Positions 12,801 through 23,437 of a stretch of DNA of 64,000 nucleotides are shown piece by piece. The notes below the pieces were generated by a model. That model saw only the letters and a program-made list of their open reading frames with translations, was not told the origin of the DNA and ran no database searches. Each line of letters starts with the position of its first letter. The first letter of the stretch is position 1. A program made the translations under genes and the position numbers. The stretch is from Phoronis australis. Its lineage: Eukaryota; Phoronida; Phoronidae. Location: assembly GCA_002633005.1 (NCBI GenBank), contig NMRA01000083.1, forward strand, positions 320,896-384,895, in the 5' to 3' direction.

Positions 12801-15800
12801 ATTGTAACGAACATTACAGATTATCATGTAAAACGGCCAATTTTTGTGGATAAGGTTTGAGATATCCTTAAAAGGATCCCACGCATTTCCTATTTTTTCA
12901 TTAATGGATAAGCAAAAATGAACAAATAAATTAATACAAATTATGGTGCATTTGAAAATAGATTCTGACCATTAAACAATTTTAAGTAATTGTCAACCTT
13001 GGAAAATTTAATCCAGAAAATGTAACATTCATAAATTACAAAATATTATCACTATTTTCATGGTACCCATAACATTTCCTTAAAAAATACTTATACATGC
13101 TAAATAAGCGAGTTGCTTGGGAAGACTTCAGTTGATTTCAAAAACGTGGCAAATCTTTCAGGCCTTTTGAATTTCAATGCTTTTAGAAGTTTTGAACCTT
13201 AAGTGCATCAGTAGATTCGCATGAAATTCTGCACAATTAGGTATTGGTCTATGGCCAAGGCGACTGTGTCTCAAACTGGCTAGTTTCCACTTTTGAAAAT
13301 TCAAAATTTGAAGCAGCACTGTGCGCTACCTAAAACGATTAAACTAAATTTAATTAAAATGCTACTTTTGAGGAATTCATGACAACTAGAGTCGTGCTTT
13401 CAGGGGACCTTGTGTTGTGCAGTGTTGAGCAGGAGACCACACTTTCGCAGGCTAAATGAGTTGTCTTTCAGCACAATTTTAGCCTCTTGATCGATTTTCT
13501 CCAAGGCAACATCCTTTGAAAGCCCAGGAAAATGTTTTATTCCATAATGAATCTTTAACATACATTTCTTACTTAATATCAGTAAATATACTACTATCAT
13601 AAGTATTAATTCTTACCTGAGACAATGGCAGGCTATCGTCACTGTCCTCACTTGACGCCACCAGAGCAGTTGGGTCATCCATGTTGGAGTACCGCACTAA
13701 AGAGCCGACTCTGTGATGATTAGTCAAGTATTGCGTGGGTTGTTGAAACCCTAGGAAGTTTGATGGGTACTGATTGGTGAATTGACTCGCGTAACCGGGA
13801 TTATTGTATGAGAATTCTACACCTTGATCCCTTATATCGGGTATGTCAAAGGTCTCCGACGGAAATTTCGGATCAACAACAGAGGGCTGAGACTGGTCAC
13901 CAACTGTGGAGAAGGTTGAGGCTATTGTTTGGTAGCTGAATATGGAGGGGGAGTGCAGTGGTGTGCTTGGTCTATAAGGGGACGTAGTGTTCGAGCAGAT
14001 GGAAGGTGACCTGTAGCCACACGACTGGTCAGTGTAAGAGACAGGATAGTTGGCGTTGGAGTCTACGTTAGGTGAAAGGTTGAAGTTGCCGTAGTAACCG
14101 GGTGTTGGTAAAGCCTGAAATACAATGCGATGGTGGCTAAATTTACGAATAAAACGAGACAAAACATAGTTCCACATGTAACTTTGGCATTTAGAATCCA
14201 TGATTTTTCATGACATTTATGACCAGAATTTAAGTACAAGAACACTGTTTAAACCATAGTTTGGTTTTAGCAGAAAAATGATAATTCAAAAAATACAGTA
14301 AATGTTGGAGACAGTTCTTTAAATCAAAACCATGCAATGGCATTCTAAACCTATCAAATCTGAAGGTCAACAAAAACTGTTTTTAAGAAATGTGACACTG
14401 CAAAATGACAAACAAGCAGTTTATCGTTTTCTGATATGTTTACATGTAATAAAGAATCTTGCAAAGATATCAAAAACACAATACATTGCTGATAAAACTG
14501 GTGACAATTCCAGCAATGAACTGTCAACAAAGGGAGGTTCTAAAAACGTGCTTGTGTTGTACAAATGGCAGATTTCACTTACTCTTCTTAATAAGTGGTG
14601 GCAATTCTTGCCATAACTATAGTGGGCTTTATCTTGAAGATTTGTGGATAACTATGGTGGGCTTTATCTTGTAGATTTCTGGATAATTATAGTTCCTGTC
14701 GTAGTTGATATTCCTGTCACTTTATCGTTTTGAAAGCAGATGTCACTCTTGTGTGCAAAAACGTGTAAAACTGTGCGCTTATTAAATGAAATGCAGACCT
14801 TGATGCTTTTTGGTTAAGTAAATTAAGGTTTTCATAGTCCTATTACACCACCAAGTAGATATACAACACGATTACATCAACAAAATGTTCAGTTAAGATT
14901 TTATCATTGATGGCATATTTTTATAAAGCATACCTGGGCAGAAGTTTGGGGTACTATGAAGACCAAGAATGGGTCTAAATTTAGATTCAATGTCACAACA
15001 TTAACAATAAAAGTCACTAATTTCCGTAGATTTTTTCAATTTAGAACTAGAATTTAAACAGCAAAATTAACCAAACAAAGTGAAAAGTTCATAGTCTCAT
15101 ACCATACACTTAAACTTCAAAATAGAAATTCCTACTTTATTTCAAAAATACAGACTGACTCCAAACATCAGATAACTTAAAAAAACATTTTGAATTTCTG
15201 TATTTGAAGATTCTTTCAGAAACTTCCTGAAATTCCCAGTAGAAAACTATTCCATATACCTGAATGTCTGCACTTGTTGTCTTCTGCCCTCTGCCGTAGT
15301 TGTAGTCCAAACTTTTTATCAAATTGATAGCGCCGTTGTTTTCAGGATACTGTAATGATAACAATGTTATTAATGATAATCACACAAGATGTATTGCAGC
15401 CAAATGTGTCATTTTTGAATTAGCAATTTTAGGACAGGCAAACCAATAAATTCTGAAGCGCTTTCACAAGTCACGGGCAATGTGTGCAATCCATGTGCCT
15501 TTTCAAAATCGCACTTTTAGGATTGGGTTTAACTCCTCTAAATTCTAAAACGTTTTCTTGAACTGTTGATGGTTTCGATGTTCTTGTTGGTTGCAGATAA
15601 GTGCAACTTTATTACAAAAAGGGATATAATGAGACTGATTTTATGAGAGAATCTCAGCTAAACAATGCAGCGTTAACTATGTCATATCTCCCCCAAACCC
15701 CGAGACAACACTGGTGAACAATGCACTACACGTTGAGATCAAATTTGGCGTACCATTAGTCAGGTGGAATCCAAAAGTACTAGACCTAAAGATAAAAAAT

Positions 15801-18800
15801 CATCAAAAACAGGAGCGCTGGCACCTCATAATGTGGTAAAACAAAAAAGAAAAGCTGAAACAAAGGTTTTCATTTTAGTAAGTTTCCAACATTTTTGCGA
15901 CTGCCATCAATTTCTCAAAGCAATGTCTGACACTAGCTATTATATGCAACTTGGGGGGAAAATGATAAAGCAAAACATTTGATGCCCGTTTCTCTTATGC
16001 AAAAAAACCTAATAAACTCTAAGTTATCTACCATATTGTCTTTAATTGGTGAGATTTTACTGTACGAAATTCTCACATAGCTGTAGACTAGAAGCTGTTT
16101 TTGTTTTCAAAACTATGTGAAAGTAGGTTAAAGAAAGGCTTTGGACAAAGAAAAAATTAATGTTCTTAAAAACATCTGCTAATCATAATTTTAAAACAGA
16201 TAAGAAGATCTTGGTCACTAAACAGAAATAATCAGTTTTACAGTCAAAAATTGTTTTTTTGTGATTACTGTTGGATGGGACAGACTTCTTGACATTATTA
16301 GCCTTCACAAGAGCTGTAAAACAACAAAGCCTACAATGGTTTGCAATTTTATTACAAATTGCCGTTTCTCAACATTGTCTAGCAGTAATTCGCAGAAATT
16401 CCAGTGACTGTACCAAATAAATACGCTTCAAATAATTGGCCATTTATCGAGTGGGGATTAGCTCTGCCAACAAAGCATCAGACTGCGAGCGCCGAGATTG
16501 TGAGTTCGAATCTACATTGTGGATGATCTCAGAAAACAATTGGCGCCACCTTTGGAAGCCTATGTTTCGGTTCAAGTTTTGGGGTGGAACGTTTTGCTTT
16601 GGCTCTTTAATAAGGGGAGTCAGCGTGTCAAATAAACACAAGGGACTAGGTGAAGTTCATTAATTCACCTGGATGATTCACTGCTGTCAATTAGATTTAT
16701 ACAGGTTACAACACTGACATTTTGGCTTAAACTTAATTAGCACTAAGAGGGACTTTACTTATATACTCTCCTTTGTTAACGCTTATGTTCGACTTAACAC
16801 CCATCCACGAAATTCACAAATTTTCAATTTTAAAATGCCCATGCTCAGCTCAATGGCCAATTGCTAATTGAAACTTCCGTGAAACAGCACCTGCCTCGCA
16901 CAAATTTTACCTCACAAACCATACAAAACTTCCTTAACATTGGGTAATCAATAGTCAAAGTCTCAGTGGCACCATGCCTTAATCAGATGGGAGAATACTT
17001 GCACTCAACCTCACTGTTTCGTTGGACTCCTTCATGTAAATTTGGCACGAAAACCCAAATCAATCGTTCCAGTAAATGTCCACTTTTGACTAGCAAAAAA
17101 TCTTGTTATTAAAGCTCATATTTGGCTAAATGGCCACCTAGGCATTTGAGTTCCCCATCTGAGGCACCCTCGACTTCAAACAAGACCTCTCAAACTACAG
17201 ATGTTTGTTCACAAAGACAAATATCACAGTCTTCCAAGTTTCTATGTCCCCCATTGAAAAACTCTTCCCAAATGACCGTAAGAAATATCTTTAAAGAATG
17301 ACGATCACCAGTACACACGGTCTGCAAAAGCATTTCTATGCCACTACACATTTTAATTTGTTAACACAATTGAGAAAAATACAAAATGAAAGCGCTCTGA
17401 AGAGAACATTTGAAGATATAGAATAGAAATTTAAAGGTAAGATCGATGACAAAACCAAGAACATAAAGAACCATGACACTGAAGCTTTTTACATTCTGTA
17501 TGGATATCTATTCAATATATATATTTCAAATTTGAAAAGGTTTGGTCAAAGAAACATATTTCGAAATATGGCCGTCACAGCACCATCTTGCGTCCGATTG
17601 ACTAAGTAAACATTGTACGTAAATTTCACGTCGATCAGACAAGAATGCAATCTCTAGCTCAAATATGATAGGCTAACAAAGTGCAGCAACAAATACCAAA
17701 CTTCAAACAGATCGATCAAGGGATGCCAAAAATACAACACAGAACAGTCTTTGGAAAAACTTGAGAACAGTAAGACCCAGGGAAAACAAATGAGACATTT
17801 GCAATAGCCCTTGCAATGATATATCCACAGAAAAAAATCAGAAAAATCCCACCAGAAACAGCAGAGCTATGGGTCCGTAAACGAAAGATGAGAAAAATGG
17901 CCGCCACAACGCCATATTGTATCGGATTTTAACCAGAAAAAATAGGCTTCGAGCCATTCATGAGGCACATCTAGTGTGTAAATTTCACATACCGGGTAGA
18001 AACAACAAAAAAAAACAAATTTTATGACAAAGCAACATACTTTGAGAAATTTCATTTCACTAACTAACCAAAATAGTAAAGTACAGTACAATACAATAAA
18101 TTTTCATTAAAAATTGCTATAATTTCTAGCCACCAGTGATTGTCGAGGAACTCTAAAACTAAGGAATCTTTATAATTTCTTGGCTCAACATAGTCGATGT
18201 GCTCCAATGCTGACAAAGAGACATGTACTGTCCCGCAAGGTTTATACAGGCACCTTGAAACATCACCGGTCACAATCTTCAGTGTAAAACAAACACAAGG
18301 CGGCAGGTAGTTCAGTGACCAGACACATAGACATATGGTTACGTGCCAAAGTTTGTTATATTGCAACATATTTATTTTTATTGAAGTAAAGCAAACAGAA
18401 ATTGAAGTTATCACCGTGGATTCTGTGAAGATGACAGGTGAATACCTGACTGTTTGCATCAGAGTAAAGAACAAATACTTGATCAAGCTACAAGTGTTCA
18501 GAAAGGGGTTAATAATCTCTCTTAATTAGTAAAACTGCCAAGGAAGACCAATGCGATTCATAACCTTAAAGGCAAATAAACAATTTTTGATGTACTAATA
18601 CTAGGATTGAATAATGAACCGACCGGCACAATGAAAAAAAACACCGATGTTAGGCAAAAACAATAAAAACGCGCAGCCAAAAGTATGACCGTTAAAAAAA
18701 ACATCTGACACACTGCACATCAGATGTGCAAGCAACTCAGCATACATCGCACTCAATGGGCCAGTTTAGACCATAAGTTCATGCATAAGTTTGTGCACAC

Positions 18801-21800
18801 ATCTCTACTAAATGCATAACAAGGAGAACTCCACACAACGGTACAGCAGAATTTGGTGAATTTTGGCACACCGGCTGTTCTTCAAAACGCTGTTAGGAAT
18901 CGTTTTTAAAGTGAACTAATTTTCATGCGGGGCTATCAAAATACCACTATACCAGTATAATTTTCATGAAAAGAATCAAAAGTTGCATAACATGAAAATG
19001 AAATGATACTTTAAAAACAGCAGCAGCAGAGTTTTTGAAATTTCAATTTGAAGATTTATATGAAAAAAAAATGTTCATATTAAGGATACTGTTGTTTTGC
19101 AAACGAAACACTCCTTTTTTCCTAAATTGATTAAGAAGACATAGTCAATTGACCCAATGAATGGTAGATTGGTAAAAAGTCAAAAACCAAGTTCTACATT
19201 TTACTGGCTTTCTACTCTCAGAAAAATATACTTCTTCTTAGTTATTATCTATAGTTTTCTAGACAGATTTGTTGATAAGGTTCAACATAACCTTAAAAGG
19301 ACATTCTTGGCGAGAAAAGTAATTGCACAGAAATGAGCTGCAGTATGGCATCGAACCCACTATGCCACTGAGCCCATTCCCATGTGTTAAATAGCACAAT
19401 ATTTTAAGCATATGTAAATGACAAAGACAGTAGCCTTGATTTCAGCTAATGTCAGGCAGACAACTGGGAGAGTTGGAGATTTGTAATAAATTCGCAAAAA
19501 TAACAGATTTTATTGTTTTCCTCTCATCAAAGCTGATAACTTCAAGAAGTCGGTCCTGTCCAGCAATATTCCCAAAAATGTGTTTTTTCAATCATAAAAA
19601 CCCTTTACATTAACAATATTTTACAGTAGCAAAATTTCCTAGACAATTTCTGGATCAGTGAGTTTCTGTACAACACATCAGACACAAGTCTTGACTTACC
19701 CAAAAACTAAAAAAAAACTTAGTAATTAGAAAACGTAGTTGTTGATTAGAAATGTTTTTTCAACAAGCTTTTCAGTTTGTCCATGCGTCCCATATCTTGT
19801 AGATAAATAATGTTTAACATGGAGGCAATGGTGGATGCTTTAATAAACATATTTATCTAAATATACACAAACAAACATTTTAGTTAGAACTTAAACCATT
19901 GCCAGTTTTGACGGACAGAATCATAGGAGAAAACAAATATTACAGTGAAATTTCACAAATTTCGCACAAAATTTACTGCCAAAATTGCCATTTTCTCATT
20001 CTCTTCTTACAGTGTTGTGATTGCCCAGAAGTTTTCAAAATCTTGTTTGCTGGTAGACATCATGCAGTAATTGAATATGGTTATGCATTAATTTGCTACT
20101 GTATATCTTACATGAATAAGGAAATAAAATTTCAGTCATCGGCCATATTGTTTCCCAAATTTGTGAATTTTACCATACAAGTCTATACATACGATATATT
20201 CAACATTGAGAGGGAAAAGAGAATCACATTCAGAGCTATAGTCTGCGAAGTTTTCAATAACTCTAGGACCTCCCAAGGACATGATTAAAAAATCAAGACT
20301 GATCTAGATATTGCCATGCATCTTCAATGAGAGCATGTGATTTTGGCTACATTTTTCTTGCTGCGAGACAGCTATTGAACTCCAGCCTGGTAGATGTGAT
20401 ATTGTTACCCAGTGACATGAATGCTTTTGATGGGTGCTAGGATATGCAGGAACTCTCTGACATGTAAAGAGGGGGTGTTGTTCCCATAACAAAGGATATC
20501 TGCATTATCAAAATCAATCATCATCACCTTTCTGTTGACCATTTGGCTTAAAACTCTGATTATATAACTTATTTCATATCTACCTGATTCTGGCTCCTAG
20601 AAATGCAGAAGTCAGTAGAGGACGACTTAACCAGACACTTGGTAGTTAGCTTAGAGTGAGACAATGAAATAGATATTTCCAGGAGTAGAGCATGCGGCAA
20701 TAAAAGAACAAATTTTCAGATATAACCAGCGTTCTACGCATGAACCATTAAAAAAATTTTCACACTTTTCGTACCTAAACAGTACGACAATGAACACAAT
20801 AATTTTTTATGAAAATTTCAGGGTTTTAAACATGATAATAGAGGTTGTGTCACAGTTCATGTTTGTAAAATTATGAATTTTAAGCTTCTCGACTACATTT
20901 TCACGGATGACACATTTAAGTTTTTTCACATTGCGCCATCAATTCTCCGCCTCATTCCCACCCCCTTGACACTAATAACCCGTTGCTCAAAATCCCAGTT
21001 TCCTCTACGTTCACAAATTCGGACTAATCTCACTGTTCGTGACAGCCTTAAACTACAAAATCATATTCACGGTGACTTTCAAATCATGGTTCACGGATAT
21101 GAAAAACACTATTTCATTATTTGCAGAATGTTGTAGTGCGTGTGTACTAAATGTGTAATTAAATTCAAACAAAAAAGGGAAAAACAAAACAAAACACGCT
21201 CTAATTGATTTTTTGGTATCTTCTGAAGTTTGTATATACCATAAGCTGTTTGAAATATCACTTAAGGTTGATTTTTAGCATAATCAGAAGCCAACAATTA
21301 AAATTGTCATCAAGAACAACGTTAATCAAGTATGCAATCCTTTTCAAAAGTAACGACCTAATACAAAACATTTTCTTTGAATCAATTTTTCAAATCTGGT
21401 AAAAGAATCATTAGTTTGAGACACAATATGGCACACCAGCAAAAATTCTTTTGTCAAATTTCTCAACAGACACATTCGCACAAAATCTACTTTCTTTGCT
21501 TCTAACATATTTTGTATGAAATAGGTGTCACCAGACAGGAGCCAGAAATACTGTACATTAACCAGCCAAGCTTACCCAGAAGACAAATGCAACATTTCAT
21601 TACATTTGTACAAGGTAATCCTCAAGTCAGCATCAACAGCATGCCTTACACACAAAAGTATTCACAAGTGCTGATCTAAGAATGCAACAGACAACTGTAC
21701 ACCACTTAAAATTTCTTCTTCATTGAAAAACACAACATCAGTGGCAATACCCTAACTGCTAAGATAAAGGAACCACAATCACAGTCTCAGGACAGAAATC

Positions 21801-22452
21801 AGGACTAACCTCAATAACTTTATCTCCCAAATACCAACCACCTGTACCCAAAACATGTCATGTAAAATGGAGCCCCAACTCAACAAACCTAGAATCCGAC
21901 TGTTTTGCCACTTTTCAAAATTACCCTCATTTTTCATTATTGCAGAAAACTGGTTCTACCACCATTATGAGTTATTAAATAAATGTCACATTGAATTTTT
22001 TTAGATTGTAACCTCAGTTTTCAAATGTTTTGGCTTTGAAGACTAAATGTATACAGATGTACTTGCATGGTCTTGAAGCGAAGAAAACGAGCAAAATTTG
22101 GCATTTTTTAGCATTAGCAGTGATTACGTAAGCCTCTGCTCTAACTACTAAATAAACAAAAAGTTTAGGTTTTTGTTCCAACTGCACCAACATATTTTAC
22201 ACGAAAACTAACTGCATTACTATCAAACCATTAACAGAGATAGGTGGTGACATTCTAAAGTGCTTTGCATGTCAAGCACTTACCCTAATCGCCACACAGA
22301 TAGCAATTAACAGGTTGTGCATTTCAAAGATTAGGCACTCAAATGTGCATAACTAAGATAAGTCTGCTGCTAATTCCTACCTTGTAGTGAGTCGTATTGA
22401 AATTATATTCCTTGTTGAAATTAATACAAGAATTCTTTAACAGCAGCTCCAT
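756..22452 (-). CDS. TOX: TOX-family HMG-box transcription factor, nine coding exons, complete
   Basis: A nuclear HMG-box DNA-binding protein of the TOX family; relatives act in chromatin and transcription control. I joined nine exons by splice sites and phase: 22452-22381, 15349-15260, 14114-13617, 11635-11538, 6729-6594, 6237-6157, 5493-4804, 3112-3006 and 801-756. They total 1818 nt with no internal stop, giving 605 residues. Order along the protein: a Ser/Thr/Pro/Tyr-rich N-terminus with an ETFDIP motif (about 150-160), a basic nuclear-localisation stretch (about 233-246), the KDPNEPQKP lead-in and HMG box (about 254-320, with [11 protein letters not shown] and SKIVASMWD, hallmark TOX sequences), a Thr/Val-rich region with no known fold (326-555), and a C-terminal Cys motif ([12 protein letters not shown]) followed by DVFTAWVA. 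The family is certain from the HMG box; which vertebrate paralogue is closest cannot be settled here. The first exon is the least certain piece. Confidence 0.9.
802..3005 (-). other. TOX intron 8
   Basis: A 2.2-kb intron, AT-rich, with no convincing exon or repeat. Short open frames here show no family resemblance. Confidence 0.7.
3006..3112 (-). CDS. TOX: TOX exon 8, C-terminal Cys motif
   Basis: It encodes [14 protein letters not shown] through [15 protein letters not shown], the Cys-rich C-terminal signature shared by several TOX paralogues (WDNEYC ... CVV.HC). Acceptor tttcag; donor TGTCA|gtaagta leaves phase 2. Read through without splicing, CAG TAA gives an immediate stop, so the donor and a stop codon overlap at 3002-3007. 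Splicing to 801 restores the family's DVF..WVA ending. Confidence 0.9.
3113..4803 (-). other. TOX intron 7, with a diverged CTCF-like repeat
   Basis: A 1.7-kb intron. At 3371 (CCCACCAGAGGGCAT), 3521 (GTCACTAATGGGCAT) and 3656 (GCCACTATGGGGCGCC) are three CTCF-core-like motifs spaced 150 and 135 bp. The text between them resembles the repeat array at 31790-33440, so this is probably an older copy of that family. The rest holds nothing recognised. Confidence 0.5.
4804..5493 (-). CDS. TOX: TOX exon 7, Thr/Val-rich C-terminal region
   Basis: The largest exon, 230 codons, phase 0 both sides, acceptor tttcag and donor CAG|gtttgt. It begins [18 protein letters not shown], has a small basic patch (GKKAKME), then long Thr/Val/Pro/Ser-rich stretches ending PEIDQ. 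No known fold. In vertebrate TOX proteins the matching region is Gln/Pro-rich and implicated in transactivation; that role here is inference. Confidence 0.9.
5494..5972 (-). other. TOX intron 6, upper part
   Basis: Non-coding intron sequence before the miniature element at 5973; nothing recognised. Confidence 0.6.
5973..6136. mobile_element. hAT-like miniature element (MITE)
   Basis: A 164-bp segment starts CAGGCATGGATTTAAGGGG and ends AAAATCCTGGATCTGCCCCTG. Imperfect inverted ends of the CAGGGGCRGATCCAGG type are typical of hAT non-autonomous elements in animals. No clear 8-bp target duplication survives. A relative lies near 44365-44535. It sits within 20 bp of the TOX exon 6 donor. Confidence 0.5.
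6157..6237 (-). CDS. TOX: TOX exon 6, HMG box helix 3
   Basis: Twenty-seven codons ([20 protein letters not shown] ... SVISQ) form the third HMG helix. Acceptor tttcag, donor CAG|gtaagc, phase 0 both sides. A hAT-like miniature element begins about 20 bp downstream of the donor. Confidence 0.95.
6238..6593 (-). other. TOX intron 5
   Basis: A short 356-bp intron between the two HMG-box exons; nothing else seen. The position splits the HMG box before helix 3. Confidence 0.85.
6594..6729 (-). CDS. TOX: TOX exon 5, HMG box helices 1 and 2
   Basis: A 136-nt exon encoding [12 protein letters not shown] through [12 protein letters not shown]. The sequence is near-identical to the vertebrate TOX HMG box in its first two helices. 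Acceptor ttgcag, donor GAT|gtgagt, phase 0 out. The segment after SMWD (SLDAVAKD) replaces the GLGEEQKQ type found in vertebrates, so the helix 2-3 turn has diverged. Confidence 0.95.
6730..11537 (-). other. TOX intron 4
   Basis: A 4.8-kb intron ahead of the HMG-box exon. It contains the long palindrome at 7517-7860. A CTCF-like core (CACCAGGTGGCGCTC) lies near 10201. No convincing coding exon found. Confidence 0.7.
7517..7860. repeat. Long imperfect palindrome (foldback MITE)
   Basis: The left arm (from ACAAGTTAAAGAATCTTA) is mirrored by the right arm ending AGATTCTTTAACTTG. The arms are about 155 bp with few mismatches around a loop of some 45 bp near 7668-7715. The closely matched arms suggest a fairly recent foldback element. 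No target duplication was identified. Confidence 0.8.
11538..11635 (-). CDS. TOX: TOX exon 4, basic NLS and HMG lead-in
   Basis: A 98-nt exon, phase 0 in and phase 2 out. It encodes a Lys/Arg-rich nuclear-localisation segment ([14 protein letters not shown]) and then DPNEPQ, the invariant approach to the TOX HMG box. The split Lys codon (AA|G) is completed by the exon at 6729. Donor GAA|gtaagt. Confidence 0.93.
11636..13616 (-). other. TOX intron 3
   Basis: A 2-kb intron. At about 12824-12868 it carries, in reverse orientation, an end like that of the PIF/Harbinger-like element (reverse complement GGATATCTCAAACCTTATCC, then ACAAAAATTGGCC). No partner end was found. Nothing else recognised. 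Confidence 0.6.
13617..14114 (-). CDS. TOX: TOX exon 3, N-terminal region
   Basis: A 166-codon exon, phase 0 on both sides, with acceptor tttcag and donor CAG|gtaaga. It is rich in Ser, Pro, Tyr and Asn, as TOX N-terminal regions are. It carries [11 protein letters not shown], which resembles the short conserved (E/D)xFxIPxI element ahead of the HMG box in vertebrate TOX proteins. It ends in an acidic Ser stretch ([13 protein letters not shown]). Confidence 0.85.
14115..15259 (-). other. TOX intron 2
   Basis: A 1.1-kb intron. A short tandem duplication near 14620-14690 (GGTGGGCTTTATCTTGWAGA-like units) is the only structure noticed. Confidence 0.7.
15260..15349 (-). CDS. TOX: TOX exon 2
   Basis: Thirty codons ([10 protein letters not shown] ... 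TSADIQ) lie between an acceptor ending ttacag and a donor CAG|gtatat, phase 0 on both sides. Low-complexity N-terminal region without a known domain. Supported by splice sites and phase fit with both neighbours. Confidence 0.7.
15350..22380 (-). other. TOX intron 1
   Basis: A 7-kb first intron, mostly unremarkable AT-rich sequence. It contains a tRNA-like SINE relic at 16450-16530 and another possible one in reverse near 19330-19380. Two diverged repeat units near 17560 and 17895 begin GGCCGYCACARC. Open frames at 18064-18486 and 19899-20288 lack recognisable motifs. Confidence 0.55.
16450..16530 (+). repeat. tRNA-derived SINE head or tRNA pseudogene
   Basis: GTGGGGATTAGCTCTGCC resembles a tRNA D-arm/A box, and GAGTTCGAATCTAC, about 55 bp further on, resembles the T arm/B box. 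Spacing suits RNA polymerase III promoters. The acceptor stem does not pair well, so an intact tRNA is not claimed. Confidence 0.4.
22381..22452 (-). CDS. TOX: TOX exon 1 (start codon)
   Basis: It encodes 24 residues beginning MELLLKNSC and ending THYK, then a donor AAG|gtagga. The phase (0) matches the next exon at 15349. An in-frame TGA lies two codons upstream, so this ATG (context GGGATGG) is the natural start. The peptide has no recognisable motif, so the call rests on start context, donor, phase, and TATA/CCAAT elements upstream. A different first exon remains possible. Confidence 0.55.
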
Positions 22453-22455
22453 CCC

Positions 22456-22476
22456 TCACACAGTTGGCAAAGTCAT
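22456..22476 (-). promoter_or_regulatory. Upstream short ORF in TOX leader
   Basis: A six-codon open reading frame (MTLPTV, stop TGA) ends three bases before the proposed TOX start codon and lies in the same frame. If the leader begins near 22650 it is transcribed and could lower or condition translation by re-initiation. Its presence is seen; its use is inference. Confidence 0.4.
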
Positions 22477-22659
22477 AACAGGGCATGCATGCATGCCATA
22501 AACGAAACTGACAAGAACAAAAATGTCATCAAACTTCCCAAATAGCTTACGCAGCCCAACTGGTTAAAGGAGCCAACTTGTTGCAGGTAAACGCGCGCAC
22601 GAATCTGGAGAAACCAGATTATTGCATGTATGTTAATTAGCTGATGACAAGGATAATCT

Positions 22660-22790
22660 AGTCAGGGTATTAACTATATATTTATATACAGTTTGATAGA
22701 GTCAACAGTCATCACCCAGTCACACCTGCTGCTTGTCTAGACACCGACTGCTGATTGGCTGATTGTTTTATGACATTGGATAGCCATTTG
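22660..22790 (-). promoter_or_regulatory. Candidate TOX promoter (CCAAT and TATA)
   Basis: Read on the minus strand, two CCAAT boxes (one near 22777, one in CAGCCAATCAGC near 22756) are followed about 70-75 bp later by CTGTATATAAATATATAG (about 22672-22690). A start site near 22650 would give a 5' leader of about 200 nt before the ATG at 22452. The arrangement is textbook, but the sequence is AT-rich and such motifs arise by chance. Confidence 0.4.
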
Positions 22791-22799
22791 TTTGAAGCA

Positions 22800-23130
22800 G
22801 GCGCGTGCCAGTGATAGGCTACCGACACCCCTCATAGATAACGCAGTTATTAAGCACCAACACTTGAATAAGCGCTGGTGTATTTATAAAAGATAGGCTC
22901 ATAAAAATGACAGCATCAAACAATCACTAGCCAAGAAAAAACAGACAATGAAAATTCTGTGAACAGTACCACTATAAATACATTAGACCAAAATCACATC
23001 AAAAGATTATCACCTCAGACAATCAAGTTAAACATGATGTTATGCATAAACATTCCAGAAAAGTGATTGCTGTTACCATTTGACATTTGGAAATTTTGAC
23101 GAAGCACAATATGAGGAAATTGTCAAATTT
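22800..23130. other. Upstream flank of TOX
   Basis: Non-coding. A second TATA-like block (TATTTATAAAAGATA, about 22879-22893) could serve either strand. No gene seen. Confidence 0.3.
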
Positions 23131-23437
23131 AAATCTAAATTGGAAATAAAAACTGGTAAACCAAAGAATGTTTGTTTAAGAATAGACACAACTCACTGAA
23201 GAACTAGAGCCACAAATACAGTCTCATCCCTTTAAATCTAAATTGGAAATAAAAACTGGTAAACCAAAGAATATTTGTTTAAGAACAGACACAACTCACT
23301 GAAGAAGTAGAGCCACAAATACAGTCTGATCCCTTTAAATCTAAATTGGAAATAAAAACTGGTAAACCAAAGCATGTTTGCTTAAACATAGACACAACTC
23401 ACTGTGGAAATAGAGCCACAAATACAGTCTGATCCCA
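23131..23437. repeat. 103-bp tandem repeat, three copies
   Basis: Units begin AAATCTAAATTGGAAATAAA at 23131, 23234 and 23337 and run to CAGTCTGATCCC. The copies differ by a few bases only, so the array is young or homogenised. No coding potential seen. Confidence 0.9.

Noticed and set aside
18064-18486. 140-codon open frame on the minus strand in TOX intron 1
   Set aside because: It is open and on the TOX strand, but no domain is recognisable and no pair of splice sites fits the TOX phases; kept only as a possible chance frame.
19899-20288. 129-codon open frame on the plus strand in TOX intron 1
   Set aside because: Composition is like the surrounding AT-rich intron (many Ile, Phe, Tyr, Cys), no motif, and no good splice or start context.
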